The notes below the pieces were generated by a model. That model was not told the DNA's origin and ran no database searches. It saw only the letters and a list, made by a program, of their open reading frames with translations. The translations under genes were made by a program, and so were the position numbers. Below, one piece after another: positions 42,962 to 54,346 of a stretch of 64,000 nucleotides of DNA. Origin of the DNA: Trifolium pratense (taxonomy: Eukaryota; Streptophyta; Magnoliopsida; Fabales; Fabaceae); NCBI RefSeq assembly GCF_020283565.1, contig NC_060059.1, positions 37,440,338 to 37,504,337 on the forward strand. The letters are read 5' to 3'. Position 1 is the first letter of the stretch. Every line of letters begins with the position of its first letter.

Positions 42962-43452
42962 TATTATGTTAAATTTTTTTCTTGTCAGAACCTGGACCCC
43001 TAAACTACTAACTTTTTAACTCTTAGCTCGAGTAGTTTAACCGGCTACTCATTTCACCCACTTATATCAATATATGTATGTCGTGGTGCACTGATTAGCA
43101 TGAGGGTAGCAACTGGACTGGCATCATATGATGGTATGAAAAGGTAAAATGGGTGTTGGCATATAATCATTCGTTGTGAGATGCTTCTCACTCAGTCAAC
43201 CTTTGTCACATACACATGTTATTATTGGTTTGTTCCTTTTACTGTTTCAACTTTCACAACCATTCATTCTGATTGAGTCACAAATTATTCTCACTCAGAC
43301 TCATGTTATCCACTGTAGCCGTGCCATAACAGTAGCAGTTCACACTTCACACACAGATTCTATTAACCTTAGTTCCCTGAGATCTCACACAGCAACAATT
43401 ATATAATATCTCACAATTTGCAAGCGTAGTTGTACTCATTCGGTTCTTATTA

Positions 43453-43594
43453 CTTCTTCCGGTCCTGAATATAAGAAAAAATTCATTTTTTAGATACATT
43501 TAAAAATTGATGTATTTAGTATATAGTCTAGATACATCAGTCTTTCAATGTATCTGAGAAATAAACTTTTTCTTATATCAAGGACCGGATGAAG
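43453..43594. mobile_element. Stowaway MITE (142 bp)
   Basis: The left end CTTCTTCCGGTCCTGAATAT is inverted at the right as ATATCAAGGACCGGATGAAG, with TA duplicated on both sides (43451-43452, 43595-43596). It is close to perfect and thus fairly recent. Confidence 0.85.
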
Positions 43595-44387
43595 TATAAT
43601 AAAAAGCTTGTTTTTTAGGTTTATATAATAAAATATTTAATGTATTTAGACTATATATTATGAACTACATACATTAAATTATTTCATAAGTCTAAAAATT
43701 AAACTTTTTCCTTATAATAATAAGAATTGGAGCATTTATTTATATGATTTCTTTTAACTTTTTTTTTACTTGTTCAATATTTTTATATAATTTGAATACT
43801 AAAGTACACTATACTTAGAGATTTCGTAAAAAAAAGAAGTATATACTTTAGAGAGTTTTTTAAATATAAATTAGAGTTAAAAGACAATATAGATTAAAAT
43901 AGTTTTTCATTAATATGATTAAAAAATTATCGATGTTGTAAACTATGAATTAAAGAGTTAAATGATCGGAGTTCAAGTTCTATTGAAGGAGAGAAACATA
44001 CGAACATTAACAATTAATTACTGATTTTGGCCGTTTTAAAAAAACTCTATGATTATCTTTCTCATTTTTATTAAAATCATTTTTTTTAAAGTTAATAAAA
44101 AAAACTATTTCAATTTTTCACATGAAGTAGTTTTTTAAAAACATAAACATGAAATTGTGTTTTTAAAAACAATTTTTTTGAAAAAAGATACACACAAATA
44201 TAACTAAAATAATTTTAAATGGCTTTTGAAAAACCTTAAACAAACTAGCCCTTTAGTTATTTTTTTTAAGAACTAGCCCTTTAGTTATTAAAATTTACTC
44301 AACATGGTTTTATCTTTAATTAAAACCTTCAAACTATAAAACCAAAAAAATAAAAATAAAAAGCCTTCAAATTATTATTTTAGACTC

Positions 44388-44476
44388 TCTTTTGTAATTT
44401 TTTAGTCTTTTTCGGTACGTCTTGTGTTGGAGAGACTGTTTATGTTAATATATATCATTTTGACTTCTTCAAAAAA
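44388..44476 (+). mobile_element. Extremely 5'-truncated LINE (about 89 bp) with 19-bp duplication
   Basis: A segment TCTTTTGTAATTTTTTAGTC ... TTTTGACTTCTTC ending in a short A run is bounded by AAATTATTATTTTAGACTC at 44369-44387 and exactly the same at 44477-44495. A T-rich 3' UTR-like piece, an A tail and a long exact duplication are hallmarks of target-primed LINE insertion. There is no coding sequence. Confidence 0.8.
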
Positions 44477-45340
44477 AAATTATTATTTTAGACTCAATTG
44501 TTTTTTACAAACTGTTTAATTTCAAATTAACTCTAGAACTAATTATTTGTTAAAATAAACTCTGAAATTGCTTATATTTAAACGTGAAAATCATGAGAAG
44601 AGATAGACACGTTATCAATTAATTTCTCTTACCTTTTGAGATGTGCTATAATCCATGGGAATTATGTAAACAGTTGGCATCAAATCATGCAATCTTTGTG
44701 TGAATTGGCTTTTCCATATAGTCATGAAACAAAAACGAACTTTTCTTTTCTCCTCTCTAATTCTACCCTCCAAATTAATATAGATAGATTATAGATTAAT
44801 CCACCAAAATATTAAAATCTCTTATCCATTTTCCAATTTTTTTTCATTAGAATTCTCTTATGTTATGCAATCAGAGGTTGGCTGTTAAACTCATCCACTA
44901 ATTGAGTCAAAATTGTCGAATATTTAACGACCAACCTCTAAATGTTGAGACAGAAGAGAATTTGATATCAAATTAAGTAAATTACTCTTGATTACCATAA
45001 TAGACGGAAAATTAAAAAATGGGAAATTGTTAAAAGGAACGATGTTATTATTGAAATCAATACTCAATATGTTACAAAAACCACTCCAAGCACATATACA
45101 TGATCAACACCATCAATCGTCTATAATTTACTTAATTATTCCCCACTCTTATGAACATAAATAAAAAAAATAAATCAACAAGCTTAATCACTAGAGTTTC
45201 CATAAAAACCCTAGCTCTATATATATGTATAGAAAACCACACCAACATCAGAAAATAAATCTTAAACACCCCAAAAAGGAAGAAGATGAGTTGAAGAGCT
45301 AATTAACCACTTAGCTAGTAGTATAGCATATCCAAACTCA

Positions 45341-45670
45341 TCACTTATCCCTAACATGGAAGACATTAGGGGTTTTGACGACAATATCATACATATGGAT
45401 GGAATTGAATTTGGAGAAATCTCTAGGTAGCGAGATTAGGTCAATAGAAGAGTGTTTATGAAATTGGTATAAATCAGGATCTCCGTCATAGTACCTCTCC
45501 CAACCTAATCCAGTCAATATTCTCTCAAGAAAAGCATAAGAAGTTACCACTTCCCCCGTCGGCAAGTGAACCAACATCTTCCTCTTCCCATGCCTTCCAT
45601 CTGATGCCTCTGCTTGAGGATTCTCAACCAATCGAAACACACCTTTGTTGAACACCCAAACGCCTGACAT
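45341..45670 (-). CDS. Flowering-promoting factor 1-like protein
   Basis: This intronless gene of 109 residues covers the whole FPF1 family length. Family signatures in order are [18 protein letters not shown] at the N terminus, [20 protein letters not shown] at residues about 28-47, [18 protein letters not shown] at about 55-72, [20 protein letters not shown] at about 75-94, and [14 protein letters not shown] at the end. FPF1-type proteins are small cytosolic/nuclear plant proteins that influence flowering time, gibberellin responses and elongation growth; the molecular mechanism is unsettled. A TATA-like tract lies about 150 bp upstream of the ATG. The frame is intact. It could be any FPF1/FLP paralogue, so I give no symbol. 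Confidence 0.93.
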   Translation of the reverse strand: MSGVWVFNKGVFRLVENPQAEASDGRHGKRKMLVHLPTGEVVTSYAFLERILTGLGWERYYDGDPDLYQFHKHSSIDLISLPRDFSKFNSIHMYDIVVKTPNVFHVRDK

Positions 45671-45818
45671 TTTTTTGTTTAAAAGGAAAAATTAATCAAA
45701 ACCCAATAATCCAACACAAGAAGTGCAAAGATTAAGCAAAAGGAGAAGAAAATGATATTTTTAGAATTTTTTTTTTTAATTTTGGTTTTGGTTGAGGAAT
45801 TATGGGAGGGTGTGAAGG

Positions 45819-45831
45819 GGTATATATATGT
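45819..45831 (-). promoter_or_regulatory. TATA-like element of the FPF1-like gene
   Basis: On the minus strand ACATATATATACC lies about 150 bp before the start codon, in a region otherwise rich in A/C. A 5' UTR of roughly 120 bp would follow from the usual spacing. Confidence 0.5.
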
Positions 45832-46383
45832 GTCAAAAGTGGATGTTAGGCTAAAATAAAACAAGAAGAAAATACTCTTTGTTTGAAGTGGAAGAGTTGA
45901 AAGTGATGTATATGGGGCATGTTTCACTTTGGCATAGAATCTATAGTTTTGTGGGGCATGCCATTTTTATTTTAAATGAGAATGCATTACATATGATATG
46001 GGGTGACCCTAGCTAGCTAGGGCTTGCTACGTGGGGTTTAGTTTGATAGAGAGAGTATACTTTTGTGGTTTAATTTTAATTTTAATGCAGGCCTTGGCTT
46101 TGGATTGTATATATGTTGTGTATTAGAGAGAGCCTAAGGAATATAATTTCATTATTTAACACATAATAAAAAGTAGAGGAGAAAAAAATATGGTATCTAG
46201 CTTAGGTACAATAATTTGTGAATCAATGACACGAGATGATCACGTGAATGAAGATTGTGGGGTTCCCCTTGGAGGTGTTCCCGTTTGTGTTAAGTACTCA
46301 TCATTGGGAATAATTGGACACCCTTAAAGGCAATATTAGTACTTTTCTCTCTAGTCAAATTTTATATGGATAATTTTCAACAT

Positions 46384-46882
46384 CAGAGGAGGCTCCCATG
46401 CATGTGCGAGGTGTGCGACGGCATAGGGCCTCCAAATTTTGAGGGCCTCAACTCAAAATTTTGAGATCCTATAATATTACTTATATATTATTTATACCTA
46501 TAAAATATCAGATGTATATTAATAGATTAATTTTTAGGCCCTAAAATAATAGTTATATATTGTTAATGTTCATAAATATCATGAGTATCAATATATTAGT
46601 TATCTATACTCGTAAATATAGTTCTAGTCCATTTTAATCTTTGCATAAAATTTAATCTTAGATTATGATGTTCCTTTTTGACGTTATATTCAAAGATAAT
46701 TATTTTGTATTTCTTGTTCCATTTAATTTAATGTAAGATTTAATATTGATAATTTATATGTTTACAAGAATGTTTTTTTTTTATATTATATGCATTTTAA
46801 ATCGATAATTTTTTTAATTTTTTTTATTAAGGGCCACTTTTATATTTTGCACAGAGCCTCCTAAAACTCGGAGACGCCCCTG
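46384..46882. mobile_element. Non-autonomous hAT element (499 bp)
   Basis: Exact 8-bp duplications TTCAACAT (46376-46383 and 46883-46890) flank inverted ends CAGAGGAGGCTCC and GGAGACGCCCCTG. An 8-bp duplication with CAGRGG-type ends is typical of hAT. The interior is AT-rich, with no transposase. Confidence 0.92.
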
Positions 46883-49731
46883 TTCAACATGACAAAAATT
46901 ATTTGAAATGAAATTCATGTAATTTATTTATCCACATAACTAGTTTTCTCCTAATACATCGACACGTATTTTTATATACTCATAATATTTGGGTATATTT
47001 AGTTCCCTTTCTTTGACATAAGGTCCTACACTTTTAAAAAAAAAAAAATTCCACTAATTTATAGTACTACTTTTGTGCCTTAATGATAATATGATATGAT
47101 ATGGCCATTTTGTTATATACATGTAATCACCACTTTATTTAGAGATTTATGCTATAATTAACATATAGTCTACAAATTACGAAATTTTAGACTTCAATTT
47201 AAATCACCTCTAATTAATTTAGTTCCCTTTCTTTGTCATAAGGTCCTACACTTTCAAACAATTTTTTTTTAAGACGTTCCATAAGATTGTCTTCTTAGTT
47301 CTTTACACCTCTCACATCCCATGATGGAATAATATGAGACAATATTCTTAATATATTTGTAAATTGTTAATTAAGTCTCTATAAAATACACGTACTCAAC
47401 TACTAGATAAACTTAGTTATCTATGAAATTTATGTCATCACCTCTAATTAATCTCATCATTAATAGCCATTTGTTTGTATTAATCACTTCAAAAATGATT
47501 GGGCCCGTAAAGAGCTTCTCAATTTGGAGAGGACCACAAGAGTTTCATACTCCTATAATGGCACTAGAAGCAACATAATTCTTGTTTTTGAATCTTTGAA
47601 ATTCTCTTAATTGCCCATATGGCATCACATGGGCAATGTGTAGGTTTCATGGTCCTCCACACATTGCCAAATATCCATAACCAGCCGCCTTGTCAAATCT
47701 AAAGACTCCCCAAAAAGCTAGGATTTTGGTTAGCACAAAATAATTTTACATTATTTTTTTAAGATAATGGATATTCTTTTATGATTTGTCTAATATTCAA
47801 CCTTTAAAAAGTCTAAATGTGAACCATTTCCATTTCCATGCACTAGACATATCACATATGTAATATGCTATGGTAGAGAAATAATCAGTATGCTTCCATA
47901 TCCATTCTTTATTAAGAATTACCAATAAACATTACTATGTGGAAAAAATGAACTAGTCATGAAAGTTATAGGATTTTCCAAAAGAAAAATATTCCTTATC
48001 GATCAACATTGTATTGCTCAATTAGAAACCTCAAAATTATTCCATATAGTTTGAATTAATAGTCAAATCTTGCATTGATATTGTCATGGTGGTGTTGAGA
48101 TTTGTTCATGTGATTTCCATGCATAAATATGCTTGATCAACTTATATAACTTGACTATATCAATATATTGGTCCTCAACTTTAGAAATTGATGAACAAGA
48201 ATACTTAAAAGCAAAACTTGTGTTTCCTTTGGGCATCCAAGAGTGAGTGCACGTAGCTGTTTGCCCCTCTTTATGCAAACAATAAAGCCATTTTGACAAA
48301 GACATGTAAGACACACCCATGTACCTATAGCTAGACCCTTTGATATTGGAAAATTTAGGTTGTGCCAAAGCCTATACTTTTTCCCGTAATAATTATATTT
48401 AAAAGGGGCTAAAAAATTGATGTATTTAATCTATAAATTTTAGACTATAAATATATCAACTTTTTATCCATTTTATTTATAATTAAAAAAGAGTTGATGT
48501 TACCATAAAAAAAAAAAAAAGAGTTGATGTTTTGTTGCTATTATTACCACAAAAAAAAAAAAAAGTATTTGCATCATTTTTTGTTAACAATTTTCCCTTA
48601 ATGGCATACTTTAAATAGTATTTATTTTTTGAACAAATCAATTTTGAATTTTAAAGATATGAAATGCACAACTTTAATACAAAATTCCTATATATATATA
48701 TATATAGTATACTAACAAGTGTCTTAAGGACACATGTTAGCTTTTCTCTTAACAAGGGTCAATAATGGACTAATAATTTGGTGTTATAATTCAAATGATT
48801 CATTTGTCACCTGCTTTTTCAAACTAACTGTGAGATTGTGGCGCCCCGTCTCCACTCACTTTTTTAGCGGGTTAAATTAAATAAGATAAGGTCAAATTAA
48901 GAGTTCGAGTTCAAATTTTGACTCAACCCTAAAATAGCAGGTTAAGTTGGTTGATTTGGCAGGTCTAAATGTTGGGTTGAGATGCGATATCTCACTTTTC
49001 TGATCATAAAGCATATTGACTTGTTGCTCCCGCCGTCCCCTCAAAATCCCAACATGTCATATTAGAGCCCTCATTTGGTTTGGTGGAGGGAGTGGGAATG
49101 AGATCATGGTTTGGATCAAGTATAGAAATTGTTAGCGATTAATCACACATTTACTAACAAAAATATTAAATATATATAAAAAAATGTGATGCGACTAGTA
49201 TTTCTAATACCCTAACTCCTCCAACACTATACTCGTTTGGCTTCTGGAATCTCATTTCAATTTATAATATATATCCTCCAGCTGGATGCATGTAAATCTT
49301 TGGTTGATCTCGTCCAATAAGCAATTCTAGAGATCTTCTACTACTAGAATTTGAATGGAGATTATATAATCTATAATTACATCTTAAAATATTATTATAT
49401 AACTATATATATTTTAATTTTTAGGAGAAGGGTGTTTCGGTAATCTAAATTTTTTTTGAATGGCTTTCGGTAATTTAGATTGAACCGCGATGTGAAACAA
49501 GTAAAATCTGATTAATAATTATTTTCATCAAGAATTGAACTGATCAGATTCTCTTAAAGGATTTATTAACCACTTGAGTTCATGTCATGATTATATATAT
49601 TATTAACTGTATTAAAATTGAGTGGAAACTCTTGTAAAAAAAAATAGTAAAAACCTATCAATAAAATTGCAAATAAGGTGAGCATCAAATTCATTGGATT
49701 AAATATACGTTCAAAAAAAAAATCATTGGAT
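46883..49731. other. Intergenic between the hAT and Copia elements
   Basis: AT-rich spacer. A 94-codon minus-strand frame (48084-48368; starts MAQPKFSNIKGSSYRYMGVS) has a plausible start but no domain, splice context or promoter I can identify, so it is left uncalled. Other A-rich and TA-rich runs (48509-48523, 48693-48708) hold nothing coding. Confidence 0.4.
46999..47255. repeat. Direct repeat pair of 37 bp, 220 bp apart
   Basis: TTAGTTCCCTTTCTTTGACA followed by TAAGGTCCTACACTTT at 46999-47035 recurs at 47219-47255 with one substitution (GTCATA). Both are followed by a homopolymer-rich stretch. Confidence 0.85.
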
Positions 49732-49736
49732 TAAAT

Positions 49737-49973
49737 TGTTAGAACTTGAAGGGAGAATGAGGGAAATCAACAATGAGAGAATGATGGAAATTGAGAGAGT
49801 AAAGGGAGAATTATTATTGATCAAGATTGTGTTGAAATTACAATAACTAATGTGCTTATATACACATTCAATCTAACTAACTATGGTTACTCTAACTAAC
49901 TCACTAGTTAGTTGCTTACAACACAAGTAACATAAATTGTAACTAACTTCTAACTTGAATTATTCCTTCAATA
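49737..49973 (-). repeat. 3' LTR of the Copia element
   Basis: 237 bp; on the plus strand it runs from TGTTAGAACTTGAAGGG to TTATTCCTTCAATA. No difference from the other LTR seen. Confidence 0.95.
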
Positions 49974-49980
49974 CTCCCCC

Positions 49981-52908
49981 TTAATTCAAGTTCTCCATGC
50001 TAAACACATTAAGCATTTTCCTCATGTCTTTGAACTTGTCAATTTTCAATGGCTTGGTAAGCACATCAGCTATCTGCTTCTCTGTATTACAGTAGCTAAG
50101 CTTGATCCTCCCTTTAGTGACTTGGTCTCTCAAAAAATGAAACTTAGTTTCAATATGCTTGCTTCTCCCATGAGCTATGGGATTCTTGGCCAGATTTATG
50201 GCTGATTTGTTGTCAACCATAAGCTCTACTCCATCTTCAATATCTATTTTCATTTCCTGCAGCAGAGATTGCAGCCATATACCTTGACATGCTGCATTGC
50301 AGGCTGATATGTACTCAGCTTCACAAGTTGACAGTGCTACTACATTTTGCTTTTTAGAGCTCCATGAAATAGGGCAATCAAACAGTGTGAATACATATCC
50401 CATAGTGCTTTTCCTTTCTACTTTGTCACCTGACCAATCAGAGTCACTATATCCAATCAATTTGCCTTTCTTTCCATCTGAATTTGGATATAGAACACCA
50501 TACTCCATTGTGCCCTGCAAGTATCTCAGTATCCTCTCCACTGCTTGCATATGAGATAGTTTAGGTGTTTGCATGAACCTACTGACTATCCCTACACTGT
50601 GACAAATGTCAGGCCTTGAATTGCAGGCATATCTCAGGCTTCCAACCATCTGCTTATACAATGTGCTATTGACATTGCTGCCTTCATCATCATTACTTAG
50701 GCTTGAAGCAGTTTCCATTGGTGTATTGGCTGGGTTGCAATTCATCATGTTGAATCTTTTCAATATGTCTGAGATATATTTTTTCTGGTGAATCAACATT
50801 CCCTCTTCAGTTTTAGTGAATTCCAGTCCAAGGAAGTATTTTAGGCCTCCCAGATTAGTCATTTCAAATTCTGAGCTCAGCTGACTTGTTAACCTTTCAA
50901 TTTCTCTTTTGTCACTGCCTGTTATCAGTAAATCATCCACATATAAGCATACTATGCAGAGTTTACTCTGAGTTGAGCCTTTCACATAAATTCCATGTTC
51001 AACTGTGCACTTTGAATATCCAATTTTGTTCAGAAATTCGTCTATCCTCATGTTCCAAGCTCTAGGTGCCTGTCTCAGGCCATATAGTGCTTTATTCAGC
51101 CTCAATACATGATCCTCCTTTCCCTTAACTGTGAAGCCTTGAGGTTGTTCAACATATACTTCCTCCTCAAGTTTGCCATTGAGAAATGCAGACTTGACAT
51201 CAAGTTGAACAAACTCCCATCTGAAGTGATTAGCTATTGCTACCACCAATCTTACAGTTTCAATTCTTGCTACTGGTGCAAAAATTTCTGAGAAATCAAT
51301 GCCTTGCTTCTGAAGGAACCCTTTAGCTACTAATCTTGCTTTATATTTTGCTATAGTTCCATTAGGTAAATGTTTTAGCTTATAAATCCATTTGACAGCA
51401 ATTGGTTTCTTACCAGGAGGCAATTGAGTGATACTCCATGTTGCATTTTTCTCAATTGAAGCAATTTCTTCTGTCATTGCTTGTCTCCATTCTTCATGCT
51501 TTGAGGCTTCAGCATATGTCAAGGGTTCAGTGTCAACAAATAGTGCCAGATGTACAATGTCACCATCTAGAGTGACCATATCATCACTGACCCTTTCATA
51601 GTCTTGCAGAGTTCTATTTGGAACAATTGGTCTTTCTGACCTCCTTAGTACCATTGGTGCATTGTTTGAAGCTGGAGGTGGTGGCACAGTTGCTTCTTCA
51701 GGTGCTTGCTTATCAAGCAGCTCAAATGGTACATAATCTCCATTATCTGATGTGGTACTGTTCCAATCCCAGCATTTATCTTCTTCAAATGTTACATCCC
51801 TGCTAGCAGTGACCTTTTTTGTAATGGGATTGTACAGTTTGTAAGCACCTACAGTGTGATATCCTATTAGTATCATTGCTTCACTCTTGTCATCAAGTTT
51901 CTTCCTCTTTTGATCTGGTATGTGTCTGTAGCACAAGCAGCCAAATACCCTTAGATGCTTCACTGATGGTGTGTGTCCTGACCAAATTGCTTCTGGTACC
52001 TTATTCATTTGCTTTGTTGGACATCTGTTCAGAACATAGCAGGCTGTAACTACAGCTTCACCCCAAAAACTGTGAGGTAGATTCTTTTCTCTTAACATGC
52101 ATCTGGTCATGTTCATGATAGTTCTATTCCTCCTTTCAGCTATTTCATTGTGTTGAGGAGTGTATGGAGCTATTATTTCATGCTGAATTCCATTTTCTGA
52201 ACAAAATGTCTTGAATTCATTTGAGGTGTATTCACCACCACCATCACTTCTTAGAATTTTAATCTTCTTTTCTGATTGCTTTTCAACTAACAGTTTGAAT
52301 GACTTGAAATTCTGAAGCACTTCATCTTTGCTCTTCATTAGGTGAATCCACATCATTCTGCTGAATTCATCAATGAATGATACAAAGTATCTGTTTCCTC
52401 CTAAAGATAGTGTGTCAAATGGACCACATACATCTGTATATACTACATCAAGTACCTGCTTGGCTCTCATTGCAATCTCCTTGACAAAAGACTTTCTTGT
52501 TTGCTTGCCTAACAAGCAATGTTGACATATATCTCTAGGGATCTTAATTGCAGGTAGTCCATTGACCAGTTCATTGTTTTGCAGATAACTCAAGCTTTTA
52601 AAGTTCAGATGACCATACCTCAGATGCCATAACCAAGCTTGGTCATTGATCTTTATTGTAGCCAGACATTGGGATTGATTTGCAGTCAAGGTGACTTGGA
52701 ATGTTCTATTCTGAGATAGAGGAGCTCTCAGAATAGTGTTGTTCTGAGAATCATACACTTCCATGATGTTATTCTCCATATGCATAATGAATCCCTTCTC
52801 TAGTAGCTGTCCCATACTTAGTAAATTTGTTTTCATGTCTGGTACATATAGAACACCTGTGATGATGGCTTGATTTCCTTTCTTGCCTTTGATCAATACA
52901 TCACCCAC
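49981..52908 (-). CDS. Copia pol: integrase, reverse transcriptase, RNase H
   Basis: The 975-residue open frame follows the internal stop. The GAG-pre-integrase zinc region with [15 protein letters not shown] and QHCLLGKQ is at residues about 92-135. The integrase core has its Asp-Asp-Glu in [18 protein letters not shown] and [11 protein letters not shown] (about 155-260). The reverse transcriptase spans about 475-720, from [15 protein letters not shown] to [15 protein letters not shown], with the catalytic YVDD. RNase H is at about 825-945 ([34 protein letters not shown]). The stop TAA (49983-49981) overlaps the polypurine tract. No lesion is seen inside. The upstream frame at 52960-54084 is in the same phase, so this is one polyprotein gene cut by a stop. 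The first Met here is only the first after the stop, not necessarily a used start. Confidence 0.93.
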   Translation of the reverse strand: MGDVLIKGKKGNQAIITGVLYVPDMKTNLLSMGQLLEKGFIMHMENNIMEVYDSQNNTILRAPLSQNRTFQVTLTANQSQCLATIKINDQAWLWHLRYGHLNFKSLSYLQNNELVNGLPAIKIPRDICQHCLLGKQTRKSFVKEIAMRAKQVLDVVYTDVCGPFDTLSLGGNRYFVSFIDEFSRMMWIHLMKSKDEVLQNFKSFKLLVEKQSEKKIKILRSDGGGEYTSNEFKTFCSENGIQHEIIAPYTPQHNEIAERRNRTIMNMTRCMLREKNLPHSFWGEAVVTACYVLNRCPTKQMNKVPEAIWSGHTPSVKHLRVFGCLCYRHIPDQKRKKLDDKSEAMILIGYHTVGAYKLYNPITKKVTASRDVTFEEDKCWDWNSTTSDNGDYVPFELLDKQAPEEATVPPPPASNNAPMVLRRSERPIVPNRTLQDYERVSDDMVTLDGDIVHLALFVDTEPLTYAEASKHEEWRQAMTEEIASIEKNATWSITQLPPGKKPIAVKWIYKLKHLPNGTIAKYKARLVAKGFLQKQGIDFSEIFAPVARIETVRLVVAIANHFRWEFVQLDVKSAFLNGKLEEEVYVEQPQGFTVKGKEDHVLRLNKALYGLRQAPRAWNMRIDEFLNKIGYSKCTVEHGIYVKGSTQSKLCIVCLYVDDLLITGSDKREIERLTSQLSSEFEMTNLGGLKYFLGLEFTKTEEGMLIHQKKYISDILKRFNMMNCNPANTPMETASSLSNDDEGSNVNSTLYKQMVGSLRYACNSRPDICHSVGIVSRFMQTPKLSHMQAVERILRYLQGTMEYGVLYPNSDGKKGKLIGYSDSDWSGDKVERKSTMGYVFTLFDCPISWSSKKQNVVALSTCEAEYISACNAACQGIWLQSLLQEMKIDIEDGVELMVDNKSAINLAKNPIAHGRSKHIETKFHFLRDQVTKGRIKLSYCNTEKQIADVLTKPLKIDKFKDMRKMLNVFSMENLN

Positions 52909-52959
52909 TCCTTCAGCTGGAATTGTTCTATTGTCTGCAAACCTTATTTTAGTTTTTGA

Positions 52960-54084
52960 TTAACTGTTGAAGTTGATTAGCCAGTCTCTATGGCTTGCCA
53001 TGTGATTGCTGCAACCTGTGTCAAGATACCAATGTTCTTGATCATCTTCAGCATCTGTGATGGTTGCCATATACAGTGTTGGATCAGCCTCTGAGTCACT
53101 ATCTTCCTGAGCAATATGTGCTTCAGCCTTATTCTTTCCTCCATACCTTGGAACCTTCTTGCCTCTGCAGTCTTTTGCAAAATGACCATATTTCTGACAA
53201 TTGTAGCATTGAATCTTTTTCAAATTCACTTTTCCCTTCTTTTCTTGATTTGAACCATTACTCTGATGTGATGATTCTCCTTGATCACTGTTCTTCTTTG
53301 AATTATCTTGGTGATTGCTTTCTTTATGAGCCTTATCTTTCCCTTTCCATTTACCATTGCCTTTCTTGATTGCATGAGCTTGCAGTGCCTGATCTGCAGC
53401 TCTATCTTTCTGTCTTTCACTCAGTCTTTGATCATGTGATTCCAAAGAACATTGCAGTTCATCCAATGTCATAGTGCTTATATCTTTGGATTCCATGATT
53501 GCAACAGTAATGTAATCAAACTTTGGAGCTAGAGTTCGTATTACCTTTTCAACAATAGCTGCATCACCCAATGTTTCTCCACAGCTTCTTATCTGATTTG
53601 AAATATTGGTGATTCTGTTGAAGTAGGCTGTGATTGTTTCAGTATCTTCCATCTGAAGCAATTCAAATTTTCTCTTCCATGTCTGCAATCGAACTTTCTT
53701 CAATTTCTCATTCCCTTCATGACATTTAGCAAGAATGTCCCAACACTCTTTTGCAGATCCTGCATTCTCAATCTTCTGAAAGTTTATCACATCAACACAT
53801 TGATGGATAAAGAACATAGCCTTGAAGTCTTTCTTCTTGGAATTTCTGTGTGCAGTTCTTTGATTCTCATTTGCATCTGCTGGTAGTGGAGTCACACCAG
53901 TTTCCACCACATCTTGCACTTCTTGAAAGCCAAAGATGACTTTCATCTGCTTGTTCCATCTATCCCAGTTGGAACCATCAAGAATCGGAAGTTTTCCTCC
54001 AAAACTGTTGCTCAGAGTTTCCAATTGGCTTGACATCTTCAAGCTTCTGCTGCACAGTGATCTTTCTTGAGTCTTTAATGCCAA
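52960..54084 (-). CDS. Copia gag and protease N-terminal part
   Basis: The frame of 374 residues starts 10 bp after the primer site; a second Met at residue 17 (MSSQLETLSNSF) is an equally good start. A UBN2/DUF4219-type Gag lies at about 35-240 (LDGSNWDRWNKQMKVIFGF, ECWDILAKCHEG). A CCHC zinc knuckle CYNCQKYGHFAKDC is at about 292-305, and the retropepsin active site DTGCSNHM at about 355-362. The frame then ends in TAA at 52960-52962, inside the protease. Beyond it the same frame continues with conserved protease sequence ([17 protein letters not shown]). The protein as read would be Gag plus a truncated protease. Whether the stop is a killing mutation or is read through is unknown. Confidence 0.9.
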   Translation of the reverse strand: MALKTQERSLCSRSLKMSSQLETLSNSFGGKLPILDGSNWDRWNKQMKVIFGFQEVQDVVETGVTPLPADANENQRTAHRNSKKKDFKAMFFIHQCVDVINFQKIENAGSAKECWDILAKCHEGNEKLKKVRLQTWKRKFELLQMEDTETITAYFNRITNISNQIRSCGETLGDAAIVEKVIRTLAPKFDYITVAIMESKDISTMTLDELQCSLESHDQRLSERQKDRAADQALQAHAIKKGNGKWKGKDKAHKESNHQDNSKKNSDQGESSHQSNGSNQEKKGKVNLKKIQCYNCQKYGHFAKDCRGKKVPRYGGKNKAEAHIAQEDSDSEADPTLYMATITDAEDDQEHWYLDTGCSNHMASHRDWLINFNS

Positions 54085-54093
54085 GAACCTTGA

Positions 54094-54107
54094 GGCTCTA
54101 GATACCA
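54094..54107 (-). other. Primer binding site of the Copia element
   Basis: TGGTATCTAGAGCC on the minus strand, two bases inside the 5' LTR. It is close to the initiator Met tRNA complement TGGTATCAGAGC with one extra base. Confidence 0.8.
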
Positions 54108-54109
54108 GT

Positions 54110-54346
54110 TGTTAGAACTTGAAGGGAGAATGAGGGAAATCAACAATGAGAGAATGATGGAAATTGAGAGAGTAAAGGGAGAATTATTATTGATCAAGAT
54201 TGTGTTGAAATTACAATAACTAATGTGCTTATATACACATTCAATCTAACTAACTATGGTTACTCTAACTAACTCACTAGTTAGTTGCTTACAACACAAG
54301 TAACATAAATTGTAACTAACTTCTAACTTGAATTATTCCTTCAATA
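54110..54346 (-). repeat. 5' LTR of the Copia element
   Basis: 237 bp, apparently identical to the 3' LTR. It carries TATATA-type promoter sequence near its middle (minus strand TGTATATAAGCACATT). Confidence 0.95.

Larger units (their letters stand above)
43176..45340. other. Intergenic upstream and downstream spacer, AT-rich
   Basis: Apart from the MITE and the retroposon tail annotated separately, I see only AT-rich spacer. The 76-codon plus-strand frame at 43176-43406 is Ser/Thr/His-rich with no domain; I do not call it. Confidence 0.45.
49737..54346 (-). mobile_element. Young Ty1/Copia LTR retrotransposon
   Basis: This 4,610-bp element on the minus strand has 237-bp LTRs (54346-54110 and 49973-49737) that appear identical base for base. 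They are flanked by the 5-bp duplication TAAAT (49732-49736 and 54347-54351). The primer site TGGTATCTAGAGCC (54107-54094) and the polypurine tract AAGGGGGAG (49982-49974) adjoin the LTRs. Domain order (Gag, protease, integrase, reverse transcriptase, RNase H) is Copia. In minus-strand orientation the LTR begins TATTG and ends CA, so the normal 5' TG is TA in both LTRs. The coding frame is complete except for one in-frame stop. Identical LTRs imply insertion within a very short evolutionary time. Confidence 0.96.

Noticed and set aside
43603..43735. Possible further Stowaway next to the 43453 element
   Set aside because: Partial symmetry (CTTATAATAATAAG, AAACTTTTT) but no matching terminal repeat or TA-bounded end.
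48084..48368. 94-codon minus-strand frame
   Set aside because: Plausible Met but no domain, promoter or splice evidence; transcript data would be needed to support it.
50297..51806. Several plus-strand frames across the Copia pol gene
   Set aside because: Shadows of the minus-strand polyprotein frame.
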